Source of the DNA: an uncultured Flaviramulus sp.
GTDB lineage: Bacteria; Bacteroidota; Bacteroidia; Flavobacteriales; Flavobacteriaceae
Direction of reading: 5' to 3'
Length of the DNA: 64,000 nucleotides
Assembly (NCBI GenBank): GCA_947495125.1
Contig: CANLXL010000013.1
Location: forward strand, 1 to 64,000
The number at the start of each line of letters is the position of its first letter. The stretch's first letter is position 1. The position numbers and the translations under genes are program-made. This document shows positions 1 to 9,119 of this stretch, piece by piece. Under the pieces are notes generated by a model. The model was not told where the DNA came from, searched no databases, and was given only the letters and a program-made list of their open reading frames with translations.

Positions 1-80
1 GTTTTACATACCCTGAATTTGTTGATGTTTTCATTACACTAAGGTTTTAGTGTATCGCTATTTCAGGACGGGACACTATT

Positions 81-120
81 AAAACAAAAAAACCCGAAAA
101 GTAAACATTAATCAGGTTTT
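81..120 (-). terminator. Intrinsic terminator after the cytochrome/propeller gene
   Basis: Read on the minus strand, the 9-base arm at 120-112 pairs with 97-89 (one G-T wobble) and is followed by a T-rich run at 88-81. It lies about 25 bases past the stop codon at 144, so it is well placed to end that transcript. The remaining bases 1-80 hold no coding frame that I can support. Confidence 0.6.
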
Positions 121-143
121 TAAAACTCATATCAAAAGAATGC

Positions 144-3110
144 CTATTTAGGAATCCGATTCAAAGTATACCAGGCCTCGGTCGACCAAAGGCTTTTATC
201 AGAACCACTCTTTAATGCCTTATTCAAACGAAAATACACCACATGATTTTCCTTTAAATCCGGGATGACTAGACTTACCATTTTACGATCTTCGGAAAGG
301 CTTAGTTTTTCAATGTTTAAAGCTTCCAAACCAAGTTTAGGCCCACCGTATTCGATGGTGGGTTTGTAATACCATTGCTGGAGTTCAATATCTTTGGTTG
401 TTAATTGGTGACCTTCAGAAATCGGTTCTGTAAACTCAATATCAAAACCATTCGGTTGTGCGTTGATCTTAAGCATTTCAAAGGTAGAATTCCCATTGTA
501 TTTTAAGCGTTGTAAGCCATAAGGTAATTTTCCGTAGTGTTGCCAGTTTCCGGAAACACCAATACCACCAACTAAGAGCGAACCATCCGGCGCCCAGGCA
601 ATACGATTAACTCCCGATTCGATACCCTGAGTAAATCGGAACAAAGCACCTTGTAGCTGACCTTCAACCTTTTCATAAGCCACACGTTTAATACCACCAT
701 GTGTCACTTCTCCGTGAATTAATTGATCTTTGTATGGCCCAATATTTAAATAGGTTGGTGTACTTGGCGAGTTACCAATTTCGTCTTGTGGTAACCATAC
801 CACGGGTAATTTCTCTTTTAAATCTTTAGTGCCTATCGGGTCCACCGAATGCGAACCATAGAACTCACCTTTTTGGATGTGTACGATCTTTGACGAGGGC
901 AACCAATCCCCTTGATTATCGGCTACAAATATTTCTTTGTCTACATTAAAACCAATCCCGTTTGGTGTTCTTAAACCAATGGCTTCAAATTCTGTAGAAC
1001 CGTCTTCGATACTGATTTTAACCACTTTCCCGCGATCCGGGATTTGTGGATTCGCACTGGCACCTCCGGGTAGGATGGCGGTGGCTAAGGTGGCATAGAA
1101 ATGGCCGTCTTTATAAATCAATCCGAAGGCGAATTCATGGAAATTGGCTGATACTTTCCAGCCGTTACTAACCGTTTCGTATTCATCGACCAACTCATCG
1201 CCGTCATGATCAATCAACTTCGTCAATTCTTGCTTTTGAAGGACGTAAATATCACCGTCAACCACTTTTAAACCTAAGGGTTCTGCTAGCCCTTTGGCAA
1301 TGCGTTTCACGGTAATGTCTTCGGGGTTTTCTGCTTTATAGTTTTTAATTAAGTAGACTGAGCCATCGGGGTCCCAGGTGCTTAAGGCAATGGTGTCATC
1401 ATCCAGAAAGTCCATACCGCCAACTTTCGGCTTAAAGTCATCCGGCCTGGCTTGATAAATGGAGAATGATGGATGTACACTGTTAAGCGGAATTTGATCT
1501 CCGGGCGTACCAACAATCTTTTTCTCCTCAACAACGGGTTTATAAGGTTTGGTTTTGGTAAAATGTGTTTTATTAAAGTGTAGTTTTTCAGTAGGAACCA
1601 GCTCAAAGGCTTTGGTTTTTTTATTGAACCATTGGAATGACAAGGCCGCCTGACCCCCACCTTGTTCAAATTCAACCCGTAGTTCATGCGTCCCTTTTTT
1701 AAGATACATTTCGCCATCTACCGCTTTAAAGGCGTGATTGCCGCCATTGTCAATGATCATTTGGTCATCAATAAACAGGTAGGAACCGTCGTCACTGATG
1801 AGTCTGAAATCATAACTATCTTCCTTATCGATAGTGATCTGAGATCTAAAAACGATTTTGATATTGGTTTCTTCCTTTCCAAAACCCGGGGCATCCAATA
1901 CATGAATTTTGTCAGTGATGGCGGTCTTGGAAAAATTAGATTCCCTGGTTTCCAGATTGGTTAAGAACAAATTGGCAACAAAACCTGTTCCTGATGCAGG
2001 TGCTACGTCGTCTTCAAACTTAAGCGGTGACGAAGGGATGTTTAAGCTATATTTTTCAGGATGTGTTGGTTTTTTTTCTTCTTTAGGTTCATTCTTGTTT
2101 AGAGATAGGATGTAGCGTACCATCTCGTTGATATCGGCATCCGGCAGATCCGGGTGTGGTGTCATAGGCACTTCACCCCAAACACCTTGACCACCTAGTT
2201 TGATTTTTTCTGATAGCTGATTCACCGTGGCATCGTTATTAGGATATTTTTCTGCGATGCTCAGGTAGGAAGGTCCCACGGTTTTCACAGTTTCATTATG
2301 GCAAGCAATACAGTCGCTATTGTTGATTAGTTTAGCTCCGGGCGGCAGTTTTTTAGAACTTTCAGCCAAGGCCAGTTCATTGTTGTTTTTGTCAATTTGA
2401 TCAAACCCGGGATGGAAGTAGGTGGTAAGAGTAGTTTCTCCGTTGTTTAATATTAGAAAGCCTTCAATTTCGGTGACCTGGCCGCTATCAAAATCGATGG
2501 TTACTTCGTTCTTTTTGAAAAACTTACCATTTGTAGAAAAGTCGTCCTCAGATTCCAACGAGGAGATCACGGTTTTTAAAGCCACCTCATAATCAGTGTC
2601 ATTAGAAGCTTCAAACAGCCTTTCCAAACCGTTTTTATTCCCTTTGACTTTATAGTTTGGTGTTTCGTTGATGGTTATAGTTTGGTCTTCAGGCGTTTTT
2701 AGTTCAAACTTAAACGTGGGATGTCCGTTTTCGAATCTGTGACCCTTGTATTGAATGCTCGGACTGATTTCTGATCCATTCTTTAGTAACACCCAAGCCT
2801 CGTTATGCGAATAATATGCATATCCTAAGCTGGTTGGTTGTGGTCCATGTTTGGTTGTGTAAACAGCACCATCAAAATTAACACCACCTTTCCAGGCTTT
2901 GTATAATGTGGCGTTTTGTGTGTTGTAGGCCACCCACATATTGTCATCCAGGGCAGCGGTCGCCATACGCGGTATTTTATCTAAAACCGACCGAAATACT
3001 TTGATATTTTCCTTAGTTGATGTTGAGGAACTTTCTTTTTTACAGCTTACCAGCGACAATACCAGAGTAAGCGCTAAAAGAAATGGTTTGAAGGTTGTTT
3101 TTTTATACAT
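144..3110 (-). CDS. Secreted lipoprotein: cytochrome c + PA14 + beta-propeller
   Basis: The 988-residue protein begins with a lipoprotein signal (LVLSLVSC, lipid-bearing Cys at about residue 23). A class I cytochrome c domain follows, with heme motif C267-IA-C270-H271 and a likely axial Met316 in VPMTPHP. Residues about 375-510 resemble a PA14 carbohydrate-binding domain (YDFRLISDDGSYLFIDD). The C-terminal half resembles the NHL/sorbosone-dehydrogenase type beta-propeller, with DNQGDW and TPNGIG repeats. Such fusions are common in Bacteroidota and Planctomycetota and are thought to oxidise sugars or bind heme at the cell surface; the substrate here is unknown. The gene appears to be monocistronic: a 434-base gap with a large palindrome separates it from eboF, and a terminator follows it. 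Confidence 0.85.
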   Translation of the reverse strand: MYKKTTFKPFLLALTLVLSLVSCKKESSSTSTKENIKVFRSVLDKIPRMATAALDDNMWVAYNTQNATLYKAWKGGVNFDGAVYTTKHGPQPTSLGYAYYSHNEAWVLLKNGSEISPSIQYKGHRFENGHPTFKFELKTPEDQTITINETPNYKVKGNKNGLERLFEASNDTDYEVALKTVISSLESEDDFSTNGKFFKKNEVTIDFDSGQVTEIEGFLILNNGETTLTTYFHPGFDQIDKNNNELALAESSKKLPPGAKLINNSDCIACHNETVKTVGPSYLSIAEKYPNNDATVNQLSEKIKLGGQGVWGEVPMTPHPDLPDADINEMVRYILSLNKNEPKEEKKPTHPEKYSLNIPSSPLKFEDDVAPASGTGFVANLFLTNLETRESNFSKTAITDKIHVLDAPGFGKEETNIKIVFRSQITIDKEDSYDFRLISDDGSYLFIDDQMIIDNGGNHAFKAVDGEMYLKKGTHELRVEFEQGGGQAALSFQWFNKKTKAFELVPTEKLHFNKTHFTKTKPYKPVVEEKKIVGTPGDQIPLNSVHPSFSIYQARPDDFKPKVGGMDFLDDDTIALSTWDPDGSVYLIKNYKAENPEDITVKRIAKGLAEPLGLKVVDGDIYVLQKQELTKLIDHDGDELVDEYETVSNGWKVSANFHEFAFGLIYKDGHFYATLATAILPGGASANPQIPDRGKVVKISIEDGSTEFEAIGLRTPNGIGFNVDKEIFVADNQGDWLPSSKIVHIQKGEFYGSHSVDPIGTKDLKEKLPVVWLPQDEIGNSPSTPTYLNIGPYKDQLIHGEVTHGGIKRVAYEKVEGQLQGALFRFTQGIESGVNRIAWAPDGSLLVGGIGVSGNWQHYGKLPYGLQRLKYNGNSTFEMLKINAQPNGFDIEFTEPISEGHQLTTKDIELQQWYYKPTIEYGGPKLGLEALNIEKLSLSEDRKMVSLVIPDLKENHVVYFRLNKALKSGSDKSLWSTEAWYTLNRIPK

Positions 3111-3544
3111 GTTTAGTAGTTTTCTGATGTGAGTTGGTTTTGTAGCATACTACGACTGAATGCAAGGTCTAAACTAAATATTTTTAACGGGATCGCTGTT
3201 TAAATTATTTCAATGAAAAAAAACGTACGGTTTGCCTGCCATCGATAGTCTTGCAGGTTTAGAGTGTAAAATAGTGAATTTTAGCTGTTTGTTAGTCTCT
3301 TTTATGCTGAAAGCGTTATTCGAAATGTTTCAGTCGGTACCCGCCAGTTAAATTTAAGAAAATAGTGATTTATATAAATGAAGGTGAATCTTGTTTAGGA
3401 GTTTGGATGTCACTTCGAGTGTCGCGCCAAAGCGTGACGTATCGAGAAGCTTTTTGAGTTGAAAATATATTTGTTTTCAAACAAGCTTCTCGATACAATT
3501 TTTCGTGCCTCAAAATCACTCGAAGTGACATCTGATCTGGACTC
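3111..3544. other. Intergenic region between eboF and the cytochrome gene
   Basis: This 434-base stretch has no supported gene. It must hold the promoter of the minus-strand cytochrome/propeller gene; a weak TAGTTTAG-like element near 3170-3177 (minus strand) is the only candidate I see. Its eboF-proximal part is occupied by the nested palindrome at 3406-3532. Confidence 0.6.
3406..3532. repeat. Nested palindromic interspersed repeat (cacttcgagtg family)
   Basis: The outer arms gatgtcacttcgagtg (3406-3421) and their exact reverse complement (3517-3532) enclose a second perfect 14-base pair of arms (3439-3452 and 3483-3496, gtatcgagaagctt) and an inner 7-base pair (ttgaaaa / ttttcaa). As RNA it would fold into one long cruciform-like stem. 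It sits 12 bases after the eboF stop and may serve as the operon's 3' end structure. A degenerate relative lies at 41926-42060, so it is probably a dispersed genomic element. Confidence 0.8.
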
Positions 3545-4924
3545 TTATACAAGATTATTGCTAAATATGGTGCTCAATATATGTTGACAAACCTTATTTG
3601 CATTGATAAGTTCTGATCTTGATGACGCATCGTCATTAATGAAAACGGGGTAGTACGCTTCATCAATATTAACAGCACCATGAGAACCTTTGACTAAACT
3701 GGCATCTAACGGAATCACATTCAGTAAGGTTCTAAAACCAAGTTTCTTCTTCAGTAATTTAAACACAATACGGCCGAGCATGAATTTTTTCTTCGGGTCG
3801 GTAAATAGTTCAATAGGATCGTATCCGGGCTTTTTATGAATATCGACCATACGGGCAAAATCGGGTGCTTTACTATCATCCAGCCAATAATAGTAGGTAA
3901 ACCAATATTCCGGTTTGGCCACCACGACTAAGTCCCCGGAACGCTCATGATTCAAATGATAATCTTTTTGACTTTCAGCATCTAAAACCAAATCGATTTC
4001 CGGAACCTTTTCAAGTAATGCTTTGATTTCCTGAAGCTTGCTTTTGTTCTTAATGTAGACGTGTGCTATTTGATGGTCGGCCATGGCAAAGGCATCACAT
4101 TCACCGGTATCCAATAGCTCCAATCCGTTTTCTTCCCTAAGTTTAAGGTATCCTTCTTTTCTTAAAAGGCGATTAATATGAATGGGGCCTTTTACCGGAG
4201 TGATGCCATATTCTGATAACAGAATGACCTTAGCATTCTTGGATTCGTAGAACGTAATGAGGTCTTTGCAAACCGCATCCAGTTCTTTTAGATCTTTTAG
4301 AATGACCTGCTCGTCGTTGTGTTTTTGCAACACATAATCCAAATGAGGCAGATAGACAAGTTGCAGGGTAGGTTCATGCCAATTGTGAACTAATTTAGAA
4401 GCATCAGCAATCCATTTGGTTGATTTGATACTGGTATTCGGCCCCCAAAAATTAAAGAGCGGAAAGGTACCTAGTTCGGCTTGTAAACGATCTCTAAGCC
4501 CTTCGGGTTTGGAATAACAATCTGGTTTTTTTTGTCCGTCGGCCCGGTATTGCGGACGTGGGGTGACATTAAAATCGGCATTCGAATACATATTATACCA
4601 CCAAAACATATTGGAGCATGTAAAATTTGAATCCTTAGATTTGGCGATGTCCCAAATTTTGGGTGCTTGCACCAGATGGTTAGATTGTCGCCAAAGTTTG
4701 ACTTCACATTCGTCTTTAAAATACCAGCCGTTGGCAACAATGCCGTGTTCGTTTGGCCATTTGCCGGTAAGGTAGGTGGATTGCGCAGCACAAGTCACTG
4801 CGGGTAACACCGGTTTTATTTTTGATACCTGTTTTTTTTCAATCCATTGTGTTAAAAACAGGTCTTTGTGTTTTAATAAAGTACTTGATAAGCCAACGAT
4901 ATTAATAACAGCAGTTTGATTCAT
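3545..4924 (-). CDS. eboF: EboF-like alkaline phosphatase / nucleotide pyrophosphatase family protein
   Basis: This 459-residue protein of the type I phosphodiesterase / nucleotide pyrophosphatase superfamily is the last gene of the ebo cluster. The segment LPAVTCAAQSTYLTG (about residues 40-53) carries the expected nucleophile Thr44 of this fold, and NEHGIVANGW follows it. Metal-ligand type motifs include LPHLDYVLQKH and ADHQIAHVYI. There is no signal peptide, so it is probably cytoplasmic. It starts 4 bases after the eboE stop, implying translational coupling. In the ebo clusters of cyanobacteria and pseudomonads, this gene is the least conserved member and its substrate is unknown. The family assignment is firm; the role is inferred from the cluster. 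Confidence 0.85.
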   Translation of the reverse strand: MNQTAVINIVGLSSTLLKHKDLFLTQWIEKKQVSKIKPVLPAVTCAAQSTYLTGKWPNEHGIVANGWYFKDECEVKLWRQSNHLVQAPKIWDIAKSKDSNFTCSNMFWWYNMYSNADFNVTPRPQYRADGQKKPDCYSKPEGLRDRLQAELGTFPLFNFWGPNTSIKSTKWIADASKLVHNWHEPTLQLVYLPHLDYVLQKHNDEQVILKDLKELDAVCKDLITFYESKNAKVILLSEYGITPVKGPIHINRLLRKEGYLKLREENGLELLDTGECDAFAMADHQIAHVYIKNKSKLQEIKALLEKVPEIDLVLDAESQKDYHLNHERSGDLVVVAKPEYWFTYYYWLDDSKAPDFARMVDIHKKPGYDPIELFTDPKKKFMLGRIVFKLLKKKLGFRTLLNVIPLDASLVKGSHGAVNIDEAYYPVFINDDASSRSELINANKVCQHILSTIFSNNLV

Positions 4925-4928
4925 AACC

Positions 4929-6140
4929 TTAATTTGAAAGTTGTTTTAAGGTCCACTCCAGTTCTCTTGCGATAGAATTGGTGATATCGGTTTGCAGATG
5001 TTCGGGAAGGATGGACCAGGTATAGGTTTCTACTTCCAGGTGCTTGCTGTAAGGCGCTTTTTTCCAGAGTTTAAGGGCATCGACAATGTCTTTTTGAGTA
5101 GATTCCAGAACCTGAAAATCGGAAATAAAAATCGGAACATGGAAATGGGTTCTAAGTTCTTCAAAGTTAGGATTTTCCATAAGTTCTATACCTTCGAATA
5201 AATCTGAAAAGTGTACCAAACGCCCGTCATTCATTCTAACAACAGATTGGTGTAAGTAAGTGGGTTCATCAAATTGACGTAAACAGGATTGTTGGGTTTC
5301 GATGGAAACAGTATCCGATTTTTGACATTGAATAGCTGCACTAATCTGAATTTTTCCAATGTTGATACCTTCATTTTGTAAACTTGAAATGACGAATTCC
5401 GGTGCCTCATAAGCTAATGCAAAATGACAAACATCGTAACATATCTGAAGGTGATCTAAAATATGACCTTTGGCTTCTTCAGTAGAACAATCAATCACCT
5501 TTTGAACGGTGTTAACACCATCTTTTAACAGGTAATTTTGATAGAAGTCAATAACCTCCTGAGTATTTTCTAAAAAGCCATCGGGTTCTGGTTCTAAATC
5601 GAGATGCAATAATTTACCTGTTGTTTTTTTTATGTCTATAAGTTGCAGGACAATTTGAATTAACGAATCACTGGTTTTTCGAGTTGTTTCATTGATTTCC
5701 TCTTGGGAATCAAACCAATATTTATAAGATAACGGTGAGGTCGACACACCACCTTCCAACCCTTCCGGGAGTAAATAGGCTAATATGGTCATCAGATCAT
5801 GGGTGTAATCCACACGATCTTTGGTTGTCCAATCGGGGGCGTGTACCTGATCTTTGATCACCGTATTATGAAAATCTCCATACGGGAAACCATTCATAGT
5901 AAAAACATAAAGGCCGTTTTGATCCAACCAGATTTTAAAATCCTGAAGATGGTTGTTTTGAAGTAAGACTGTTGCGCTTTTTTGAGATAAACGCAAGCCT
6001 ATACCAAATGGTCCTTTCGAGCCGATACTGTTTTTGACGTTTACAGCGTATTGTTTTAAGCTTTCAAACACTTCTTCCCAGGTTTCTCCCGGATGAATGT
6101 TGGTGCAGTACGTAAGATGAGCAGAACTTCTTATTCGCAT
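4929..6140 (-). CDS. eboE: EboE, TIM-barrel metabolite traffic protein
   Basis: This 403-residue protein belongs to the xylose-isomerase / AP-endonuclease-2 fold. Typical features are the opening SSAHLTYCTNIHPGETWEEV, the acidic strand LHLDLEPEPDGFLEN and the metal-site-like ICYDVCHFALAYE. EboE proteins are known from ebo operons and are annotated as metabolite traffic proteins; their reaction is not established. The start codon overlaps the stop of eboD by one base, so the two are translationally coupled. With eboD making or binding a cyclic polyol-like compound, an isomerase or epimerase acting on the same compound is the simplest inference. Confidence 0.9.
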   Translation of the reverse strand: MRIRSSAHLTYCTNIHPGETWEEVFESLKQYAVNVKNSIGSKGPFGIGLRLSQKSATVLLQNNHLQDFKIWLDQNGLYVFTMNGFPYGDFHNTVIKDQVHAPDWTTKDRVDYTHDLMTILAYLLPEGLEGGVSTSPLSYKYWFDSQEEINETTRKTSDSLIQIVLQLIDIKKTTGKLLHLDLEPEPDGFLENTQEVIDFYQNYLLKDGVNTVQKVIDCSTEEAKGHILDHLQICYDVCHFALAYEAPEFVISSLQNEGINIGKIQISAAIQCQKSDTVSIETQQSCLRQFDEPTYLHQSVVRMNDGRLVHFSDLFEGIELMENPNFEELRTHFHVPIFISDFQVLESTQKDIVDALKLWKKAPYSKHLEVETYTWSILPEHLQTDITNSIARELEWTLKQLSN

Positions 6141-7303
6141 CAGATGGCCAATTTTTTATTGTGATATTCACTAAGGTAGGCAATAGATTTTAGGACGGTG
6201 TACCGATCCATCTCATGAACTTCGAAACCTGTGCCCAAAGATTTGAGAAGCATGATAGTCAGTTGGCCTCCAAGATGCTCCCGGAATTCTTCCAACCCGT
6301 TAATGATTTCAGTATCATTGATGCGATCATGTGAGATACTAAATCCAAGGGCGATTGTGCAATCCAGAATACGGTTTAGTTCAGATTTGCTTAAATACCC
6401 TTTGAAGTGAGAGTAGGTGCTATCAATAGCAATACCAATAGCTACGGCTTCACCATGCCTTACTTCATAGTTGGACAATTGCTCTAATTTGTGTGCTGCC
6501 CAATGTCCGAAATCCAGAGGTCTTGACGATCCTTGTTCAAAGGGGTCTCCTGAATTCTGAATATGCTTCATATGCAGATCCGCGCACCTGTAAATGAGCT
6601 CATTCATGGTGTCTCTATCTCTATGGTTTAAGGTGTCTACGTGATTTTCAATCCATTGAAAGAATTCATAATCTTTAATGAGTGATACTTTTATGGCTTC
6701 GGAAATTCCTGAACGCCAATCACGATCATGAAGCGTCGATAAAAATGTATCGTCGTTAATCACGGCATAGGGTACTGCAAAACTGCCGACAAAATTTTTC
6801 TTCCCAAAATAATTAATACCATTTTTAACACCAATTCCAGAATCATTTTGTGATAACACGGTGGTAGGTACCCTTATTAGTCGAACGCCTCTATGGGCTA
6901 TGGCGGCAGCATAACCAACAGCATCCAATGCAGCTCCTCCTCCAATAGCGATAACATAGGAGTGGCGATCGATTCCAAAATCATTAATGCTTTCCAGAAT
7001 GGATGTAATAAAAGATTCATTATTCTTAGCCTGTTCACCTCCCGGGATTTCCAAAATGGAACCACACAATGTTAATGATGTCTTATGGTGTTTAAAGTAA
7101 TTAACAATGGTCTCCTTTAACCGGGGGTGTGCTTTAGTAACACCTTTATCTGCAACGACGAGCGCTTTAGTTTTTGTTACTGAAGGACTATTCAATAAAT
7201 CCACAAGTATATTGTTATTGGTTTCAAATAGCTTACTTGTGAAAATAAGATTGAAGTCAAAACTTACTTTAAATGACTGTTTTATGATCTTCGATTGACT
7301 CAT
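6140..7303 (-). CDS. eboD: EboD, 3-dehydroquinate synthase-like sugar-phosphate cyclase
   Basis: The 387 residues match the 3-dehydroquinate synthase / sugar-phosphate cyclase fold. There is a nucleotide-binding stretch YVIAIGGGAALDAVGYAAA, then HRGVRLIRVPTTVLSQNDSG, and metal ligands are visible as the Glu of SGISEAIK and the His of DFGHWAAHKLE and RHGEAVAIG. The position inside the ebo cluster and the N-terminal extension argue against it being the housekeeping AroB; a related cyclase reaction giving a cyclitol precursor is possible. It is 3 bases from eboC upstream and overlaps eboE downstream by one base. Confidence 0.9.
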   Translation of the reverse strand: MSQSKIIKQSFKVSFDFNLIFTSKLFETNNNILVDLLNSPSVTKTKALVVADKGVTKAHPRLKETIVNYFKHHKTSLTLCGSILEIPGGEQAKNNESFITSILESINDFGIDRHSYVIAIGGGAALDAVGYAAAIAHRGVRLIRVPTTVLSQNDSGIGVKNGINYFGKKNFVGSFAVPYAVINDDTFLSTLHDRDWRSGISEAIKVSLIKDYEFFQWIENHVDTLNHRDRDTMNELIYRCADLHMKHIQNSGDPFEQGSSRPLDFGHWAAHKLEQLSNYEVRHGEAVAIGIAIDSTYSHFKGYLSKSELNRILDCTIALGFSISHDRINDTEIINGLEEFREHLGGQLTIMLLKSLGTGFEVHEMDRYTVLKSIAYLSEYHNKKLAI

Positions 7304-7306
7304 TAA

Positions 7307-8197
7307 TTAGGTGACAGGGAATTTTTTTGATAAAAATAATGAAATTGGCAATAAACAAAGCACTAATACAGCTATAAATACAGAACTAAATCCAGCCACA
7401 TAACTGGCGTTTAAAGGAATAAGTGACAGAACTCCAATTTTAACAGCTTTCATAATGTGTTTCGGGGTGTTTTTTATGATGGCATTGGCTTTGGCAAAGA
7501 CATTGATCCCGTACCAAAAAAGTAGAAATACAAAGGTTCTTTTAATTGAAAAGTCGAAGTTCTGGGCTATGATCCAAAAACCAAGTACAATACTGGCATC
7601 TAGTAACATAGCAAAACCTATGGCTAACTTGTTTTTACCCTTTGTTTCTTTTTGTGCTGTTAAAGTTATTGCGGAGATAAAGATGATGGGTAAGATACCA
7701 ATAGCATAATACTTAGGTTCCAATCCGGAAGCGATGCTCATTCCCAAAATCAGATTAAGACCTCTGCACAGCCCCATATTAATAGGGCCTAAAAATGGGT
7801 GATGTTTACCGTATTTATCATAGAGTAGGGCAGAAATCATTATAGCCAAGGCAATATATCCACTAAATATAGAAACGCAGAAAGCACAAACTATCGCGAT
7901 AATGAAAAGGGTAATTCCCAGATATTTAGCTTGTTTTATACTCAGTTTTCCTGAAGGGATTACGCGTTCGGGGCGATTTATTCTGTCCTGTTCAATGTCA
8001 AAAATATCGTTGAAAACGATACCGCCTCCATATAAACCTGCTGTAGCGATACTCAATAAAATGATCTGAAAAATGTTATGCGCGTTTAAAACTTCTGAAG
8101 ATAAATAGCCAACAATAGCAATACCAGCGATAACATCGGCAATGGCGGTAACGATATTTGCAGGTCGCATGATAAGCAACATGGCGAACCATTTCAT
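7307..8197 (-). CDS. eboC: EboC, UbiA-family prenyltransferase
   Basis: This 296-residue polytopic membrane protein has about eight or nine hydrophobic segments. The first UbiA aspartate-rich motif is clear: N63-D64-IF-D67-IEQ-D71 in the sequence VFNDIFDIEQDRINRPERV. A second acidic loop, LLYDKYGKHHPFLGP, follows. UbiA enzymes transfer a polyprenyl group to an acceptor in the inner membrane. In ebo clusters, EboC could anchor the product of the other Ebo enzymes to an isoprenoid carrier, consistent with the proposed trafficking role. Its start is 1 base past the eboB stop and it ends 3 bases before eboD. Confidence 0.9.
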   Translation of the reverse strand: MKWFAMLLIMRPANIVTAIADVIAGIAIVGYLSSEVLNAHNIFQIILLSIATAGLYGGGIVFNDIFDIEQDRINRPERVIPSGKLSIKQAKYLGITLFIIAIVCAFCVSIFSGYIALAIMISALLYDKYGKHHPFLGPINMGLCRGLNLILGMSIASGLEPKYYAIGILPIIFISAITLTAQKETKGKNKLAIGFAMLLDASIVLGFWIIAQNFDFSIKRTFVFLLFWYGINVFAKANAIIKNTPKHIMKAVKIGVLSLIPLNASYVAGFSSVFIAVLVLCLLPISLFLSKKFPVT

Positions 8198-8198
8198 A

Positions 8199-9107
8199 TC
8201 AATCTTCTTTTTGAGTCCCTTTAAAACTTATTTTTTTGGCTTCCTGACCTCTTAAAACAGAGTTTCCACCAAGAAGATCGGCCTGATCAATAATGGTTTC
8301 GTTGATCCAATCGGACTCATTAAATTGCCCGCTTTGCCCATAAACCGTTAAAGCATTTTGATAGCATGTGAGATGGATGTCTTTTTCAGGAATACCATGT
8401 TCTCGCATTAAGGCGGCAGTTTTTGGAACCGACAATGGGTCACTTACACCCCAATCGGCAGAACTGTCTACAATAATTTTTTCAGAACCATATTGTTTAG
8501 CGATATCCACCATACGCATTTTACTCATTTTTGTTTTAGGATAGATGGTAAAGGCCGCCCAGTAACCGCGATCTCTGACCCATTTGACGGTTTCTTCATT
8601 GTTATGGTCAATAACCACACTATTGGGATCAATACCATGTTCTTCTATAACATCCATGGTTCTAAGCGTACCATTCTTTTTATCGCGATGTGGTGTATGT
8701 ATCATCACCGGTAAATCGAAGTCTTTTGCCAGCTCTAATTGTTGTCTAAAGTATTTGTCTTCAGCGTCTGTCTGGTCATCATATCCTATTTCACCAACAG
8801 CAACTACACCTTCTTTAGCTAAAAACTCCGGAAGGATTTCAATAACTTGTTCAGCTAATGCTTCATTGTTAGCTTCTTTAGAATTTAATCCTATAGTACA
8901 ATAGTGTTTAATGCCAAATTGAGACGCTCTAAAGCGTTCCCAACCCACAAGCGTGCTAAAATAATCTTTGAAAGAGCCTACGTTAGTTCGGGCTTGTCCG
9001 AACCAAAATGCAGGTTCGATAACTGCAACTACGCCAGCAGCTCTCATGTTTTCGTAGTCGTCTGTGGTTCTTGAAACCATGTGAATATGTGGGTCTATAT
9101 AATTCAT
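8199..9107 (-). CDS. eboB: EboB, TatD-like metal-dependent hydrolase
   Basis: The 302-residue amidohydrolase-fold protein has the TatD metal motifs: an initial H-x-H in YIDPHIHMVSR, the EIGYDDQTDAE strand, IHTPHRDK, VIDHNNEE and the late aspartate in IIVDSSADWG. TatD relatives act as nucleases or hydrolases, but EboB has only been described as a cluster member without a proven reaction. It is a soluble protein with no signal peptide. It lies 12 bases downstream of eboA and 1 base upstream of eboC. Confidence 0.9.
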   Translation of the reverse strand: MNYIDPHIHMVSRTTDDYENMRAAGVVAVIEPAFWFGQARTNVGSFKDYFSTLVGWERFRASQFGIKHYCTIGLNSKEANNEALAEQVIEILPEFLAKEGVVAVGEIGYDDQTDAEDKYFRQQLELAKDFDLPVMIHTPHRDKKNGTLRTMDVIEEHGIDPNSVVIDHNNEETVKWVRDRGYWAAFTIYPKTKMSKMRMVDIAKQYGSEKIIVDSSADWGVSDPLSVPKTAALMREHGIPEKDIHLTCYQNALTVYGQSGQFNESDWINETIIDQADLLGGNSVLRGQEAKKISFKGTQKED

Positions 9108-9119
9108 ACTATTTTTCTT

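Noticed and set aside
3406-3532. CRISPR array
   Set aside because: There is one nested palindrome with no regular direct repeats or spacers, and no cas genes in the window.
6140-7303. Calling eboD the housekeeping aroB
   Set aside because: It sits inside the fixed ebo gene order and no shikimate genes are near.
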